A DNA stretch of 64,000 nt from contig JAJEKV010000297.1 of the NCBI GenBank assembly GCA_021234155.1, forward strand, positions 62,001 through 126,000, in the 5' to 3' direction. The notes beneath the pieces were generated by a model. That model did not search any database, was not told the origin of the DNA, and saw only the letters and a program-made list of their open reading frames with translations. Positions 35,284-46,872 of the stretch are shown piece after piece (the first letter of the stretch is position 1; the number at the start of each line of letters is the position of its first letter). This DNA is from Isoetes taiwanensis (taxonomy: Eukaryota > Streptophyta > Lycopodiopsida > Isoetales > Isoetaceae). The position numbers were made by a program, and so were the translations under genes.

Positions 35284-36390
35284 TTCTCACCTTGTAAAAA
35301 TTAACTCATGTCCATGGGAAATATCGGATATAACTTCTTGAACTTGTCAGCGTCTTCCCATGTCGCATCTTCTTGCGGATATACTGCCCATTGGACTAGG
35401 TATTTCTCGATGGTGCGATTCCTGAGTACCCTAGTATCAACTCGTAAAATTGCTTGTGGCTTTACTGCGAGTGTCTCTTCTACTGCAACCAAGTTATCAT
35501 GTGGCAGCATATGTGATGGATCTCTGAGATACTTGCGTAGGTTGCTAACATGGAATACATTATGGACCTTGACGTCAATAGGCAATTCCAAACGGTATGC
35601 AGCCTTGCCGATCCTCTGTATGATTCTAAAAGGACCTGCATATCTAGGTGCTAGTTTGCCAGCCTTCTTAAACTTCAATGTACCCTGCTTAGGGTTAATC
35701 TTCAGGAACACCATATCATTCTCCTGGAATTCTAAAGGTCTTCTCCGTTTATCTGCATATTGCTTTTGTCGGTTCTGTGCTTTGACAATATCTTGTCTAA
35801 TAATGCAGAGCTGTGTCCCAATATCCTCTCCCATGGTCTGGACCAAATCACTTTTACACTGCGGACTACACCAAGTCAAGGGATATCGGCATTCTTGCCT
35901 ATATACTGCTTCAAATGGGCTCATGTTTATGGAATCTTGATATGTATTGTTGTAGGCGGACTCAACCAAGTACGATAAGATTCCCAATGCGGATGTTCGT
36001 GAACATACATCCGAGCATGTCTTCGACAACCCCGATTAACTCTTTCAACTTGACCATCGGTTTGAGGATGATAGGCTGTACTCATCCTTAATTGGGTTCC
36101 AACCCCGTGGAATAATGCTTGCCAAAACTAGCCAACAAAGCGCGTGTCTCGGTCTGACACAATAACCTTAGGCATACCATGCAGACGGAATATATCCTTG
36201 ATAAAAATCTTAGCAATATCTGCAGCAAAGAGTCGCGGATTTTGGTTTATATAAAGTGGGCTTGCTTGGTGAGATGATCCATTACTACATAGATGGAATC
36301 ATATCCGCCATGTCTTAGGCAATCCCACAAATAAAATCCATACCGCATTCTCTTCCCATTTTGTATCGGGAACCATTTTGTAAGCTAGAA
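35284..36390 (-). pseudogene. Ty3/gypsy integrase with C-terminal chromodomain, minus strand
   Basis: The 242-codon frame 36029-35301 holds the end of integrase: an [20 protein letters not shown] region, AQNRQKQYADKRRRPLEF, the GKLAPRYAGPFRI and VHNVFHVSNLRKYL blocks, and a chromodomain-like tail (IEKYLVQWAVYPQEDATWED). This identifies a chromovirus-type Ty3/gypsy element. Its stop codon is at 35303-35301, directly before the purine tract TACAAGGTGAGAA (35296-35284) and the LTR. Upstream, in another frame, the catalytic core continues with SDRDTRF near 36140-36160 and [14 protein letters not shown] near 36033-36077, with a TAG at 36130-36128 and a frameshift near 36030. Reverse transcriptase and gag are absent from this inverted unit. 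Confidence 0.88.
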
Positions 36391-37185
36391 AAGCTAATGG
36401 AATGCGCTCATCAAGGGGCTAAACTTGGTCGAAAAGTTATCGAAAAAACAGGATGAAATGTTAAGAAGGATATTTTCATGCAAGGCATGAACAAAGGCCA
36501 TGATAATTATGAAGGTATGTTCCTACAAATTTCTATAACTGGTAGATTGTCTAATGGTGGACCACGTTGCCGTGTTACTTCGAAGTAGACCATGTGTAGG
36601 GAGTTGTAGTGCTTCATTAAAATCAGTGCTAGGGTTGTGAGGGCCCATGAACAGTGCTTAAAGAGGTAAACTCAAGGGTTTAGGAAGTTGTTAGCTATGT
36701 TGAGTAGGTTCTTTTTGTGAGAGGTCATAGTAAACTATGTTCATAATCTTTTAGGTTTCCTTGGTGTGGGTTGTATAGACATAAGATACATAGATGGGGG
36801 ATGTGATTATGCTTTTATTTGTCGCTCTTGGATTTGGCCACCCAAGACGTGTCATATGAATACATATCTAGTCCGAGCTGGTTATCTCTCTTTCCATGGT
36901 AAGCTTAGTATTTTATAGTGAGCTATTTTATCCTTAGTAGGAAAAAGTAGATTAACTCTATGATGCAGATGTTTGCTACGTTAGCTTGGATATGTATAGT
37001 AAATAATTTATATGAATTTCATTATAAGTTTAGTTCCAAACTTTATACATGCTAGTGGCAAGGTTGATGCACTTAGTTGTATTTTGAGTATGTGAAAGAT
37101 TAAGTTGGGACTGCATCAATTTAGACGGAAATAGTAGAGCTTAAACCCTGTATGGGTTAATGAGGAAGTTGTATAATGCTACTAT
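36391..37185. other. Interior of the compound element without recognised coding
   Basis: Neither strand shows a clear pol motif. The switch from the minus-strand integrase to plus-strand element sequence falls somewhere near 36390-36450, but I cannot place it exactly. Confidence 0.35.
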
Positions 37186-37189
37186 TGTG

Positions 37190-37448
37190 GCAGAAATGTG
37201 CAATTGAGGAGACTGCATCAGAACATAGCGGATGCTCAGAATCACCAAAAGCCATATGTGGATAAGAGACATAAAACCATAGAGTTGGCTAAAGCTTAGT
37301 CTTTTGCATTTAAAAGTAGTAGAAGAAGTGTTAGACCGCATTGAAGCAGTGCCTTACAGAGTAGAGTTATGCCACATATTAAGGTTGGAGAAGCATGTGT
37401 ACCTCAAATAACTCATGAGGACGTGAGTTGAATTTTACAAGGGGAGAA
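37190..37448 (+). pseudogene. Plus-strand integrase C-terminal remnant and polypurine tract
   Basis: A frame near 37205-37290 reads RLHQNIADAQNHQKPYVDKR, the plus-strand counterpart of the AQNRQKQYADKR block on the minus strand. Remnants like AVPYRVEL and LRLEKHVY follow near 37350-37400. Stops interrupt it throughout. ACAAGGGGAGAA at 37437-37448 is the polypurine tract abutting the right LTR at 37449, and it closely resembles the inverted unit's tract. Confidence 0.65.
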
Positions 37449-40194
37449 TGTAACGAACCTAGTGGCCTTGTGTGCATGACATTCATAAGTTACCTGAAAG
37501 TGGCTTACTTTGTCTCAATATAGGATGGTGTAGATTATCTAATGACCTTGTTGATATGCGTCCATGGGTTATGCTAGTAGTGGCGTTTAAAACTATAGAA
37601 ATACATTAGCAAAGGTCATATAAGCAGAAGGTGTTAGCTTATTGAGTATTGGACTTATAAAATATGCGAAACATGCACTAGATTGCATGCATGTACATGC
37701 ACATGCACATGCATGCATGTGATTGCATGCACAACACTTGTCTAGCATGCATATGCATTGAGATTTACTCATTGTATATATATATATTGGATGTGAACAA
37801 AGGAGAGGGTGTCCTGGTTTGGTGAAGGATCTTGTTTATTGTTCTTCTCTACCTATTCTCTAGAGAAAGAGAGGCTGGCTGAATTGTAGAACAGTAGCAA
37901 AAACCAGAAGGAGTTTGCAGATGAAAAAGTGATGAGGAAATAGAAGCAAGGAAGGCAGACACAGTCGATAGGAAGCAAAATCAATCCGAGAAATTGAGGT
38001 GGGGATCTGATGCGTGCTTGGGGATTTGATGAGTGCTTGGTTTGTTGTATTGCTTGGTTACGCTTTCAGTAGAATCGGCGGCTATGGCAAACTCAATCGG
38101 CAGTTTCGGCTAGAATAGATCTTCAATTTGGCTCTATGATGCCACCAAGAGTCTTTCTTATGAATTTCGGCTTGTTCTGCATCCAGCTCGGCCAGTTTTG
38201 ATCTTGTTGCCAATCCGACAAAGATTTCTATAAAAGTAAACCCTAATATGTCTTTTTGGTCTTTAAACATCGCTCTTGAGAGAATTTTTTGCCTATTAAG
38301 TTCATTGAAAGCTTTATAGGCTAGTTGGTTAGCAGTCGAGCCTTTAAGCCACAGACCCAGGTTCAAATCTAGTCTTAGGCATGAGTTTTTGCATAAGTAC
38401 TCCTTTTGGACCTTCTCTTATTTAAGAGGGATACAAGGGTCAGATAAACCATTCGTTTATATTAGTTGTTATCTTAAGGTTTCCACCATACCATAGCACA
38501 CCTTTATGTTTTAAAATATTGACCATGCATTTTGGAACCGTAGAGTCCATTCTTTAATTCTTTAGAGTTGTAGACTTGCATGTCCTTGTTAGGCATGGTA
38601 CTGGGAACCATACTTGAATAGTTATTGATAGGTTCGGAGCTATCGAATCTAGTCTATAGAATTGTCCTAAGTCTTGAAGCCTACTTGATTCTATCTTCTA
38701 ACTATCGAATCTTGTTGTAAATTATAGTTAGGTGGTCGCCCAAACTATTGTGTCATGTCTTGGATTAGTAAGGTGACTCGTTGTTGTTAACCTATCTATC
38801 TGCCTTTGACCGTATGCTGACCATTGTGGCATGTATTTCCTAGTATCGCATCGCTAGCCTAAAGGGCTAGTATTTGAATTGAGTATAGAGACTCTACAAA
38901 CCCTTTTAAGATATCTTATTATAGGGTGGGATCATAGAGTTCTTTGCTCCAGGGTTGTACCCTTGTATATGGCCTAGTTCACGAAAGTTTTGAGAATAGA
39001 GGCTAGCTTGATAACCATACCATAGAAGGTATACCATCAGTATTTTGTTAGAGTAGATTGCTAGAATAGATGGCGCATGGGTGTTGTGATCTCTTTTGCT
39101 ATGGATATGGTAAGGACCATCTGGTGGTATTAGACATAATGATGAGGTAGAATGAATGTCATTATCTCTAGACATTAGTTTGATTAAGATATTACATGAA
39201 AGTTATGGTTGCTTATATGTTAAGGGAGTTCATGTTCTTGCTTTGAGATGTGCAATGAGATGTTGTCACTTGGTTATGAAATATATTGATGAACCTCATT
39301 ATATTGTATTGCATTGTTCTGTGGTTATTCTTGGAAGTAAGATGCATGAGGATTCTATGATATCTCGTATTGGATCAACCCGTAAGGTTATTGGTGATAT
39401 TCTATCTCGTAAAGTCATGATGGATGATGTTGCATCTTGCATTGCAAACGGACCATCTTCGGAGGGATGGAATGGCCGTGAGACTCCGCATCCATTCTAG
39501 ATGGCTAGACAGATGGCATGTTGCATTTACGGCCCACCTTCGGAGGGGTGGGGTGGCCGTGTAACTCCGCATCCGAGCCAGATGGCCTGACGGATGAGTT
39601 AAACCCTGTACGTACAGATGGAGAGAGTGGTCTCCTTGGGGTCGCAACCCAACGATTACGCTTGGCATATGTGCATACATACATACGATTGATGAGAATG
39701 TAAACATGCTTGTAGCATTTCTAACTAATGCAGGGGCGTAGTGGAGCAGATAAAATTGTTGTTCTTATCTTTGATGGGTATGCTAGATTACTTTGTGGAT
39801 GATGTTATATGCTAGATTGCTTTGTGGTTGATGTTGTGGATGCTCCCGAAATGTTTCCTCCCCACTTAGTCCTTGTGGACTAACTCCCTTGTGTTGTTTG
39901 TGTATGTTTAAGACGGTACGTCCTGAGCTGAGAATGCAGTATTCAGATGGAGAGTCTAGGGATGAGGGTGCAACAACAGGAGCATTTTCCAGAGTCATCC
40001 TTGGTGACTTATAAGGAGGACTTGTTGAGCTAATATGAGTTGTTAGCATGCCAAACTCAGATGAGCTTGGTCTTGTATGTAATTATCTGATCAATGGGAC
40101 TATATATTGAGCAAGTATACGAGTATCTTGGATGTTTAACGTAGATGTTACGTATCGGTGCAACGGTTTTGGCCAAGGGGCTAGGTCCGTTTCA
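37449..40194 (+). repeat. Right LTR of the compound element (2746 bp)
   Basis: It starts TGTAACGAACC directly after the purine tract and ends TTTCA at 40194, followed by GATAG. It includes the same GCATGC-rich stretch (37683-37735), the tRNA-like segment near 38315-38385, and the 114-codon frame 39156-39500. At about 2.7 kb it is long for an LTR, but still within the range of plant Ty3/gypsy families. Confidence 0.85.
39156..39500 (+). other. 114-codon open frame within the right LTR
   Basis: This is the counterpart of the frame in the left LTR. The differences seen are L/I, S/Y and C/R substitutions. The product is not recognised, and no start-site or splicing evidence supports translation. 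Confidence 0.35.
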
Positions 40195-40199
40195 GATAG

Positions 40200-42140
40200 T
40201 GCTCAAGCTTCAGTGCTAGAGCACCCAGTCTATATTAAATGCTGTCATACATCCTATTGTCTCTACTGCTTTAGCATAAGAATAATAATTTAAGACTCAC
40301 CTATACATTTCCTCTAACAAGAATATTTCTAATCATCACTTGTAAAAGCTGGATCTTTCTGCGCTAGTAAGAAAGAGTGAAAAGAGATAGGCCATAGATG
40401 GATTGCCTTTCCAAAAATTAGATTTTAATATCCCCAGTTGTAGATGGAAGAACAGAAACTTCTTTACATGATCTTGCAGCTTTCATTTTCACCTCATAGG
40501 TCAGCATCCGTTTTGTATCTACCATTTCAGTGTGTCTAAATCCATAGAAATATGCATAGTGCAAAAGCACCAAAGATAAAAACCATGTTAGTGGATACGT
40601 TAGCAAGATTTGCCGTCGAAAAGAAGAATCCATATAACATCACATCAGATCTTATGTTCCCATTCTGAAAAGTCTAACCAGTATGCCCTGCTAGCATCAA
40701 GTCCTCTTCAATTTTCTTCCAGAGCTTCCGCTGTGATGGCTTTGGCAAAGAAACAGGGTGATCGCTGCCCTAGCCCGCCAACCTCCGTCATTTTTAGCCT
40801 GAGTTCTTGTTTCATTCTTAGCTAGTCCACTATCCCTAACCGCAAATGAAAAAAATCAAGTCTATCTTTATATTATAATGTTTTACAATTGTGTCGTGGA
40901 TCATGCCCTAGAATGGAGATCCAGGATTTGATTGACGTAAATGAACGATGGAGTTTCAACTCAAAAAAGGGCAATGAAGTTCTGATGCCTACTCTAGCCG
41001 TGGTGGTGGATATGGCCATGGATTGTGAGCTGCTGCATATGGCTCTGAACGTAGCTATGGGGAAAGCTTTATCTTTGGCAGCGGGCATGTAAGAACCGAT
41101 GATTTGGTATTGTTAGACTGATAGCGGCAACGTTCAAAACATTGCAAAAGTAGATTAGCGCATACAAAGACGATGCTTTGGAGGGTTCATCGGGGAGTTT
41201 ATGGTAGAAGCCCAGATTCTGGAGGCACAGGTTTTCGAGGTTATGGGTTTGGATAGTAGTGGATGAGACAGTGCAAGATCGAGATGAACTGCATTTGCAC
41301 TAACTTATTCTATAAAGCATCATTTGTGCACATAATAAAGGTTTCCATTCTGCAAATATAACAACTCCTTTTCTTGATAAGATTATTTTTTGAGCTACTT
41401 GCCTGACTCTTCTTTTAAAATTGAATTTTATATTGATCGTTGCTTTTTTTTTTGTTGCTTTTGTTGGATCTAAGCAGTTATATAAAATAGACATATTATT
41501 AGTCTTGACAACTAGTATTTGTGGTCTATGATTTAGAGGCCTTACCAAATGAAACACAATAGCAAGGCCTTACCGAATGAAACACAATAGCATGTCTTAG
41601 TGTATTGTATCCTTCTTTACAGTTATAGTTTTTGGTATCCCACTTCTAAATATTGGTGAACTTTGGCGGACATAAAACAGATCAGGATGCAGCGAGGACA
41701 ACTTTGAAAGCCGCATAGGATGTTTATGTTGCAATACTCCCCAAAAGTAGTATTTCTTTAAACTACAAGTCAATGCAAATTTGCGTTAGTCTCATTAAAA
41801 TGTTGAGCTTCATTATCAATACAGAGATGTAATGTTCAACATAGATGAACATGAAGCATAGGTGACCAGATGCCTTCCCATTTAGCATTTTCTATTTACA
41901 TCACATGATGTAACCTACTACGTGCTCTTTAACACAGAAGGTAGTTTCAAAATTGTGTGCACTCAATACAAAGGTAAAGTGGAAAATGAAGGAGAGGATA
42001 CAAGGGGATGCAACAAAAAGGCCAACTAAAAGGCAGTATTTTGTTAGGGGGCAGGACTATTTGCAGGCTCTTTACTAGATGCAATAGATGACTTCTAGAA
42101 GGCAAACACATTGATAGCCACTTCAATGGTGCAAATTCTG
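40200..42140. other. Spacer between retroelements
   Basis: No intact gene is seen. A 28-bp tandem duplication (AGGCCTTACC...ACACAATAGCA) lies at 41537-41592. A possible glycine-rich protein remnant is listed separately. Confidence 0.4.
40981..41265 (+). pseudogene. Possible glycine-rich RNA-binding (hnRNP-like) remnant
   Basis: One frame from 40981 reads SDAYSSRGGGYGHGL, a stop, then AAAYGSERSYGESFIFGSGH. A later segment near 41202-41262 reads VYGRSPDSGGTGFRGYGFG. This composition resembles the Gly/Tyr/Ser/Arg tail of plant hnRNP A/B-like proteins. No RRM domain is found, a stop interrupts it, and biased composition alone can mislead. Confidence 0.3.
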
Positions 42141-42149
42141 CGAAACCGT

Positions 42150-44222
42150 ATCTTCAGGCCGAGCTGTTGAAATGGGGTGGGCCAGCTTTGCTCGGACCTT
42201 TGACAGGGATAATCAATCAGCCCATCAGAGAGGGCCTCCCGCAGGAATGGATGGTTAGCAAGGTCACCCCTATTCATAAGATGGGAAGCAGGGATGACTC
42301 CACCAACTACCGTATGATCATGGTGAGCCCGTTACTCGCAAAACTTCTAGCAGGGGTGCCGGAGAAGAAGTTAACGCAATGGGCGGAAGAAACTGGAGTG
42401 CGTGCAGTTGGCCAGGCAGGTTTCCGCCCTGCCCACTCCACGAGTGATCATATTTCACTCTCAGAATCCTTATGGAAGCTAGCCGCAATGCACGATGTGA
42501 CTGTATTCTTTGTTTTCGTGGATTTTAAGGCGGCATGATGATCGCCCCCTCGGGACTGTTGTGGCAACGCTGCGGGAGCTACATGTCCCCACAGATTTGC
42601 GAGAATGCCATCTACCTACCGTATGGCCGGAATATATGCCACTTTGCTGCGTCCGGACCACGGGTGAACGGCACCATAGGTGTTAATTGGGGATGCCCGT
42701 TATCTCCAACGCTTTTTGGACTCTATATTGACAAGTTGGAGACCTGGATGCAAGAACATGGAGGTGGTGGCCCGCAGTTGCCAGAGGCATATGCAGTAAA
42801 ACAGTTGCTCTATGCAGACTATCTGGGCTTATTATCCCATACAACCAGGAGTATGCGGGGAACATTTGGATGCTCTTAGTCAATTTCCGTGACATAGCAG
42901 AATGGCAATCAACCGCGAGAAAACCAAGCATTTGCCAATCATCATGCGCAAGACAAAGATGATATCCCAGACTTCTATTATAGAGGACAAAGGATGGAAG
43001 TTGTAAGGACCTTTAAGTATCTGGAATCGATTTTCTCTGCTAACATGCTATGGGATGACTGTGTAGAAAGATGGGTCAGCGGGATGGAAAGCCCCAGATG
43101 CAATGCGTGAGAATAGCTGTCCTGAGAATAGATCTCGCGATTGGGACGCATAAAGCACACTTGTTCCGAGCACTCGTGGAACCAGTACTGTTGTATGGGG
43201 TAGAGGTCTGGGGGCCAGCGATTAGCAAGGGTACTTGGGATAAGCTAGAGAGGGTGCAGAAGGCTTTCCTGACATACAGTCTAGCTCTAGGCGTCAAGGA
43301 CACAGTGCCTTATCCAATTTTGTTGTATGAGACTGGCCCCTGCAGCATTCTGCTATGCGCAGACACCTTGCGTATTTCCATAAGGTTGACGAAATGGATG
43401 CACAATGTTTTCCTCCCCGGGCTCTGTTATTGGCACAAGGGCCGCAACGTCTGAAGAGGGTATGGCAAGAGCATTGTAGGGGATGGTTCGCACGATGGTC
43501 CATAGACTATCAACACATTGTGGAGTCGGATATCCGCAGGTGAGTTGCATTTGAATGCGGCGCTTTCTTTGCCTCTCTGTGGGATGCGCCCACTCTTGCA
43601 AAGCCCAAAACAGAGCACTACCACACACAGATCAATCCGTCGCTTGAACACGGCCCCCACCAGTATCTGAAAGCACACATTTCCACCAAGAAACGAAGAG
43701 CTATAGCTGCAATAAGGACATGGCCCCACCATCTCAGAATTGAGACAGGCCGCTGGGGTACGGATGGAGGGCAGGGAATCCCCCGGCATGAGAGATTATG
43801 CCAGTGCTGTCACATGCAGATAGTGGAAGATGAACACCATGCTCTACAGGAATGCCCAGCATATGCACACATCCGAGCAGCTCATGCCGATCTCAGATGC
43901 TCTGAGATAGCAATTCACCAACTGCTGGCTTCGCCAATGGTGGCACGTCTTGCGTCCTACATTTTGCAAGTCTCCACCGTCAGGGAGTCCCTCACAGCAC
44001 AGGGAATTTGAACGCCCAAATAGGGCCTCTCAACGCCTACTACAAGGGTTTTTCCTCCCACACCGGGGTTCATCCCAGTGGTAGAGACACATTGTACAGG
44101 GTTTCTGTGGTTTTATTTTGTGTTTGGAAACTTTCCGCTATATTGTAAAACCGTCTCATAGGCCAGTTGGTCTCCATGGACGTTAAAATATACTTCCTTC
44201 CTTCCTTCCTTCCTTCCGTCCT
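42150..44222 (+). mobile_element. Degenerate LINE (non-LTR retrotransposon), 3' half
   Basis: The reverse transcriptase begins near 42165 with LLGPLTGIINQPIREGLPQE, then WMVSKVTPIHKMG, the GQAGFRPAHSTSDH block and FVFVDFKAA near 42520, where the frame shifts. GVNWGCPLSPTLFGLYIDKL appears near 42680, and the catalytic YADD has become YADY near 42820. Further fragments include TFKYLESIF near 43010, LVEPVLLYGVEVWGP near 43170-43220, and a terminal zinc-knuckle-like CQCCHMQIVEDEHHALQECP near 43800-43860. The element ends in a TTCC simple-repeat tail at about 44197-44220, typical of a LINE 3' end. The 5' half with the endonuclease is missing, consistent with 5' truncation, and many frameshifts show it is dead. 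Confidence 0.85.
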
Positions 44223-44401
44223 CTGCATAGAGCAGGAAGATACACATGTGACCTATTTTAAGGTATGAAATGCCTTAATATTTTAACCCCTCCTTTTCAA
44301 CTCATTTGAACTGACCTTGGGTATGGAGCAGTGACCATGAAAAATACTCTTTGGTTTGGGAATTTTTGTTGTAACTTGCTACATGATCTTCAATGGAGTC
44401 G

Positions 44402-44555
44402 TACATGTGGATCACAATTAAAACAGATGATGTAGCTGAAGATGTTCGCGCACTTGGTGGCAAAATAGTTCATGACCTTGGACCTTCGCCAGGAAACAAT
44501 ACAAAAATTACAACTTGCTCTTGGATCCAGATAATTTGAAATTGGTGTATGGCTT
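44402..44555 (+). pseudogene. Glyoxalase I (lactoylglutathione lyase) fragment
   Basis: The frame ITIKTDDVAEDVRALGGKIV followed by HDLGPSPGNNTKIT matches the C-terminal half of plant glyoxalase I, where the pattern is GGKI...PGPxPGxNTKIT followed by DPDGWK. One base later the frame shifts near 44511-44518 and continues as LLLDPDNLKLVYG. Only this exon-sized piece is present. Glyoxalase I normally converts the methylglyoxal-glutathione adduct in the cytosol or plastid. Confidence 0.6.
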
Positions 44556-44559
44556 AATC

Positions 44560-46080
44560 ATTATGTTGGCATTTTATAAGGCTTTATTGACAGTCTTGAG
44601 TTTTTGCATGAACTGGAATAATACAAATTGGTAGTATAAATTCACCAGAATAAAGCTACTACCAATTGACACACGTACACGTTTACAAGATCTACCAAGG
44701 TGGGTAAGTGATGTGTCATTGACTTCATATATTTTATAGATGTATGTAAGTTACCAGCAATTGCATTCGATGCATTCGATCCGGATGGGTTGTCCCTATA
44801 TGAACGTTTTTCTATGTTAACATTATTTTGTTAATCTTTGCGCCTTTGTAGTTTCTCTAGTTTTTAAACGAAAGCTTGACCAGTTTCCTTCTATTTGAGC
44901 CGCTAACATTCCATTGCAGTAAGAACACAATCACAAAATCATTGCAACAAGAACGCAATTACAAAACTTAGTCTCACAATTCACAAATAAAGCATGAATG
45001 CTTTTTATCGATTGTTGGTAGATTCTATAAAATACAGTTTATTAGAAAACTCCTCCAATTTGAATAAAGAATCAATCAAGGAAAGTCCCTTGTGAGGAAG
45101 AAACCCCAAGGTTCATCTAAATTCAAAATTCAATGTTACATTGTGATGATTGTGAATTTGGAGACTGGATATGACATACAAGACTATAATACATAAATTA
45201 TGATGTAATGTTGATTGTGCAATATGAACCTTTGACAAAGAAGATTAAGCACTAAAATTCATAACACAACTTTTGACAAGGATGTGTAATAGAGGCTCCC
45301 TTAACTAACAAACAATAGAGCAAAACCAATGCACAACTTCCACCAATAATAGTGTCGTTATTGAGTATCCCATTATAAAGTGGCAAGGTGATGTGCTAAA
45401 AAGGCACGTTTGCAGTTGCTTGAACTAAATATAGAGAGAAGTGTGCGCAGAGACAAAAAGCACTAGAGATATCTATGAAACATGGAGCTTGATGGAGGCA
45501 AAAAGCACTAGAGGCAATTATGGAACAGTTAGCTCGATTGGAGAAACAAAGGGGTTCATATGAAGCTAGAATGCAGAAACAAAGAGGTTCAAAATATTCT
45601 GGGTTCCCAAATGTAGAGCAAATTTGCATACCAGAAACTAGTTTTATTTATATTATCCTTGACTTATCTAATACAAAAATTTCCAATGCTTATATGGAGC
45701 ATGGTCACATAGTTGTGTTATAAGATTCACGATGCCAAGTAAGCAGTCAATCTGAAGAATCTATAAGGTCTTGCTTGAACTATACACTTGACCACCAACA
45801 ACTACCAACCCTATCTGGAAAGTAGCAAACTTTTCCGTCTACCTTTGACGCAAGTCCAAGCATTGTAGATCCAAAGCAGACCAACCACCCCTGCTAAGCA
45901 CTGCCACATCTGGGAGAGGCTCGCTTACAACTTTAGCTCCCGGTTTTCATATTTAAAGAAGGATTCCATCGGCCAGCAAAGTGAATCCCGAGGTTTACAG
46001 TATTTGAAGGCGCAGAACACTCTTTGGGGTGCAAAATAAGCCTGTATTTCTTGCAGTTTGAACGGCGAAATCCGGCAAGG
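44560..46080. other. No gene; upstream flank of the phytocyanin gene
   Basis: AT-rich sequence. A short unit containing AAAAAGCACTAGAG is repeated near 45455 and 45500, and AAACAAAG(G/A)GGTTCA near 45545 and 45580. CATATTTAAAG near 45949 is a weak TATA candidate for the phytocyanin gene. Confidence 0.4.
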
Positions 46081-46084
46081 AATA

Positions 46085-46872
46085 ATGGAGCTCTGCTATG
46101 TGCTTGCGTTGGTTCTATATGCTTGTTTTGCCGTTCAATCCGCGGTCGCAGCCGTTCATGTTGTTGGGGATACTTCGGGATGGACCACAGGGGTAAATTA
46201 CAAAGACTGGGCTACAAACAGAACGTTTTCAGAAGGAGATCAACTGGGTATGCATTATTTTCTTATGGCCTTTTGATTCGCATGTTTGATTCAATATTTC
46301 GATCCCACTGTTTTGATCCATTATTTCTCACCGCTTGATCCCGGTATTTTGTCACAGTGTTCACCTACAATACCGGAGCCCATAACGTCATGCAAGTAAG
46401 CGAGACCGACTACAACCAGTGCAACATCGGTACCCCGGTCCAAACCTTCAGCACCGGCAATGACCGGTTGACCCTCACCCGCGCAGGGAAATACTTCTTC
46501 GTCTGCGGGACACCTGGCCACTGCTCCAGCGGCATGTCACTGGCTATCGCCGTTCCTGCCCCGGTTGCCCCTTCCCCTACCTCAAACACGCCCCTTGTAT
46601 CAGCCCCTGCACCTTCCCCCATTCGTTTGACCCCCTCACCCTCACCCTTGTCCTCACCATCACCCTCGCCCTCGCCTAAATTTTCTCCCCCCATTAAATC
46701 TCCCTCATCTCCGCCCTCGCCCCTTCAGTCTTCCTCCCTTTCTCCTTCCATTGACGTCCCTGCTCCGTCTTCGGACACCACTAATACTAAAAGCTCTGCG
46801 CATCTCCTCGCACCTCACTTCCTTGCCTCCCCTGCTCTAGCGTTCCTGCTCGTCGCCGCTTTCGTTATCTAA
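46085..46872 (+). CDS. Phytocyanin (uclacyanin-type blue copper protein), GPI-anchored
   Basis: Exons 46085-46247 and 46358-46872 flank a GT-AG intron (phase 1) and give 225 residues. The intron position, just before the VFTYN strand, is the usual one for phytocyanins. Residues 1-23 are a signal peptide. The plastocyanin-like domain (24-119) has copper ligands H63 (GAHNV), C104, H109 and axial M114 in FFVCGTPGHCSSGM. The methionine makes it uclacyanin-like rather than stellacyanin or early-nodulin-like. C76 and C110 are the expected disulfide. Residues 121-200 are Pro/Ser-rich with many SP and AP pairs, typical of arabinogalactan glycosylation. The hydrophobic end (ALAFLLVAAFVI) after small residues is a GPI-anchor signal. 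The protein should sit on the outer face of the plasma membrane and may take part in redox chemistry at the wall; the partner is unknown. The gene looks intact. Confidence 0.93.

Larger units (their letters stand above)
30773..40199 (+). mobile_element. Compound Ty3/gypsy LTR retrotransposon with GATAG target duplication
   Basis: Two long direct repeats starting TGTAACGAACC, at 30778 and 37449, bound a 9.4-kb insertion. The right copy ends in CA at 40194. The 5-bp word GATAG sits immediately outside both ends (30773-30777 and 40195-40199), the hallmark of integrase-mediated insertion. The right LTR is preceded by a purine tract, and remnants of integrase sequence precede that. The interior is abnormal: the left LTR loses its 3' end at about 33299, and the next 3 kb is a related element's PBS, LTR, purine tract and integrase in reverse orientation. 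Over the first 190 bp the two LTRs differ at only about 3 positions by eye, so the outer insertion is fairly young, while later parts carry indels of up to about 320 bp. Confidence 0.88.

Noticed and set aside
35308-35940. 210-codon open frame on the plus strand
   Set aside because: It lies exactly antisense to the integrase/chromodomain frame and is its shadow.
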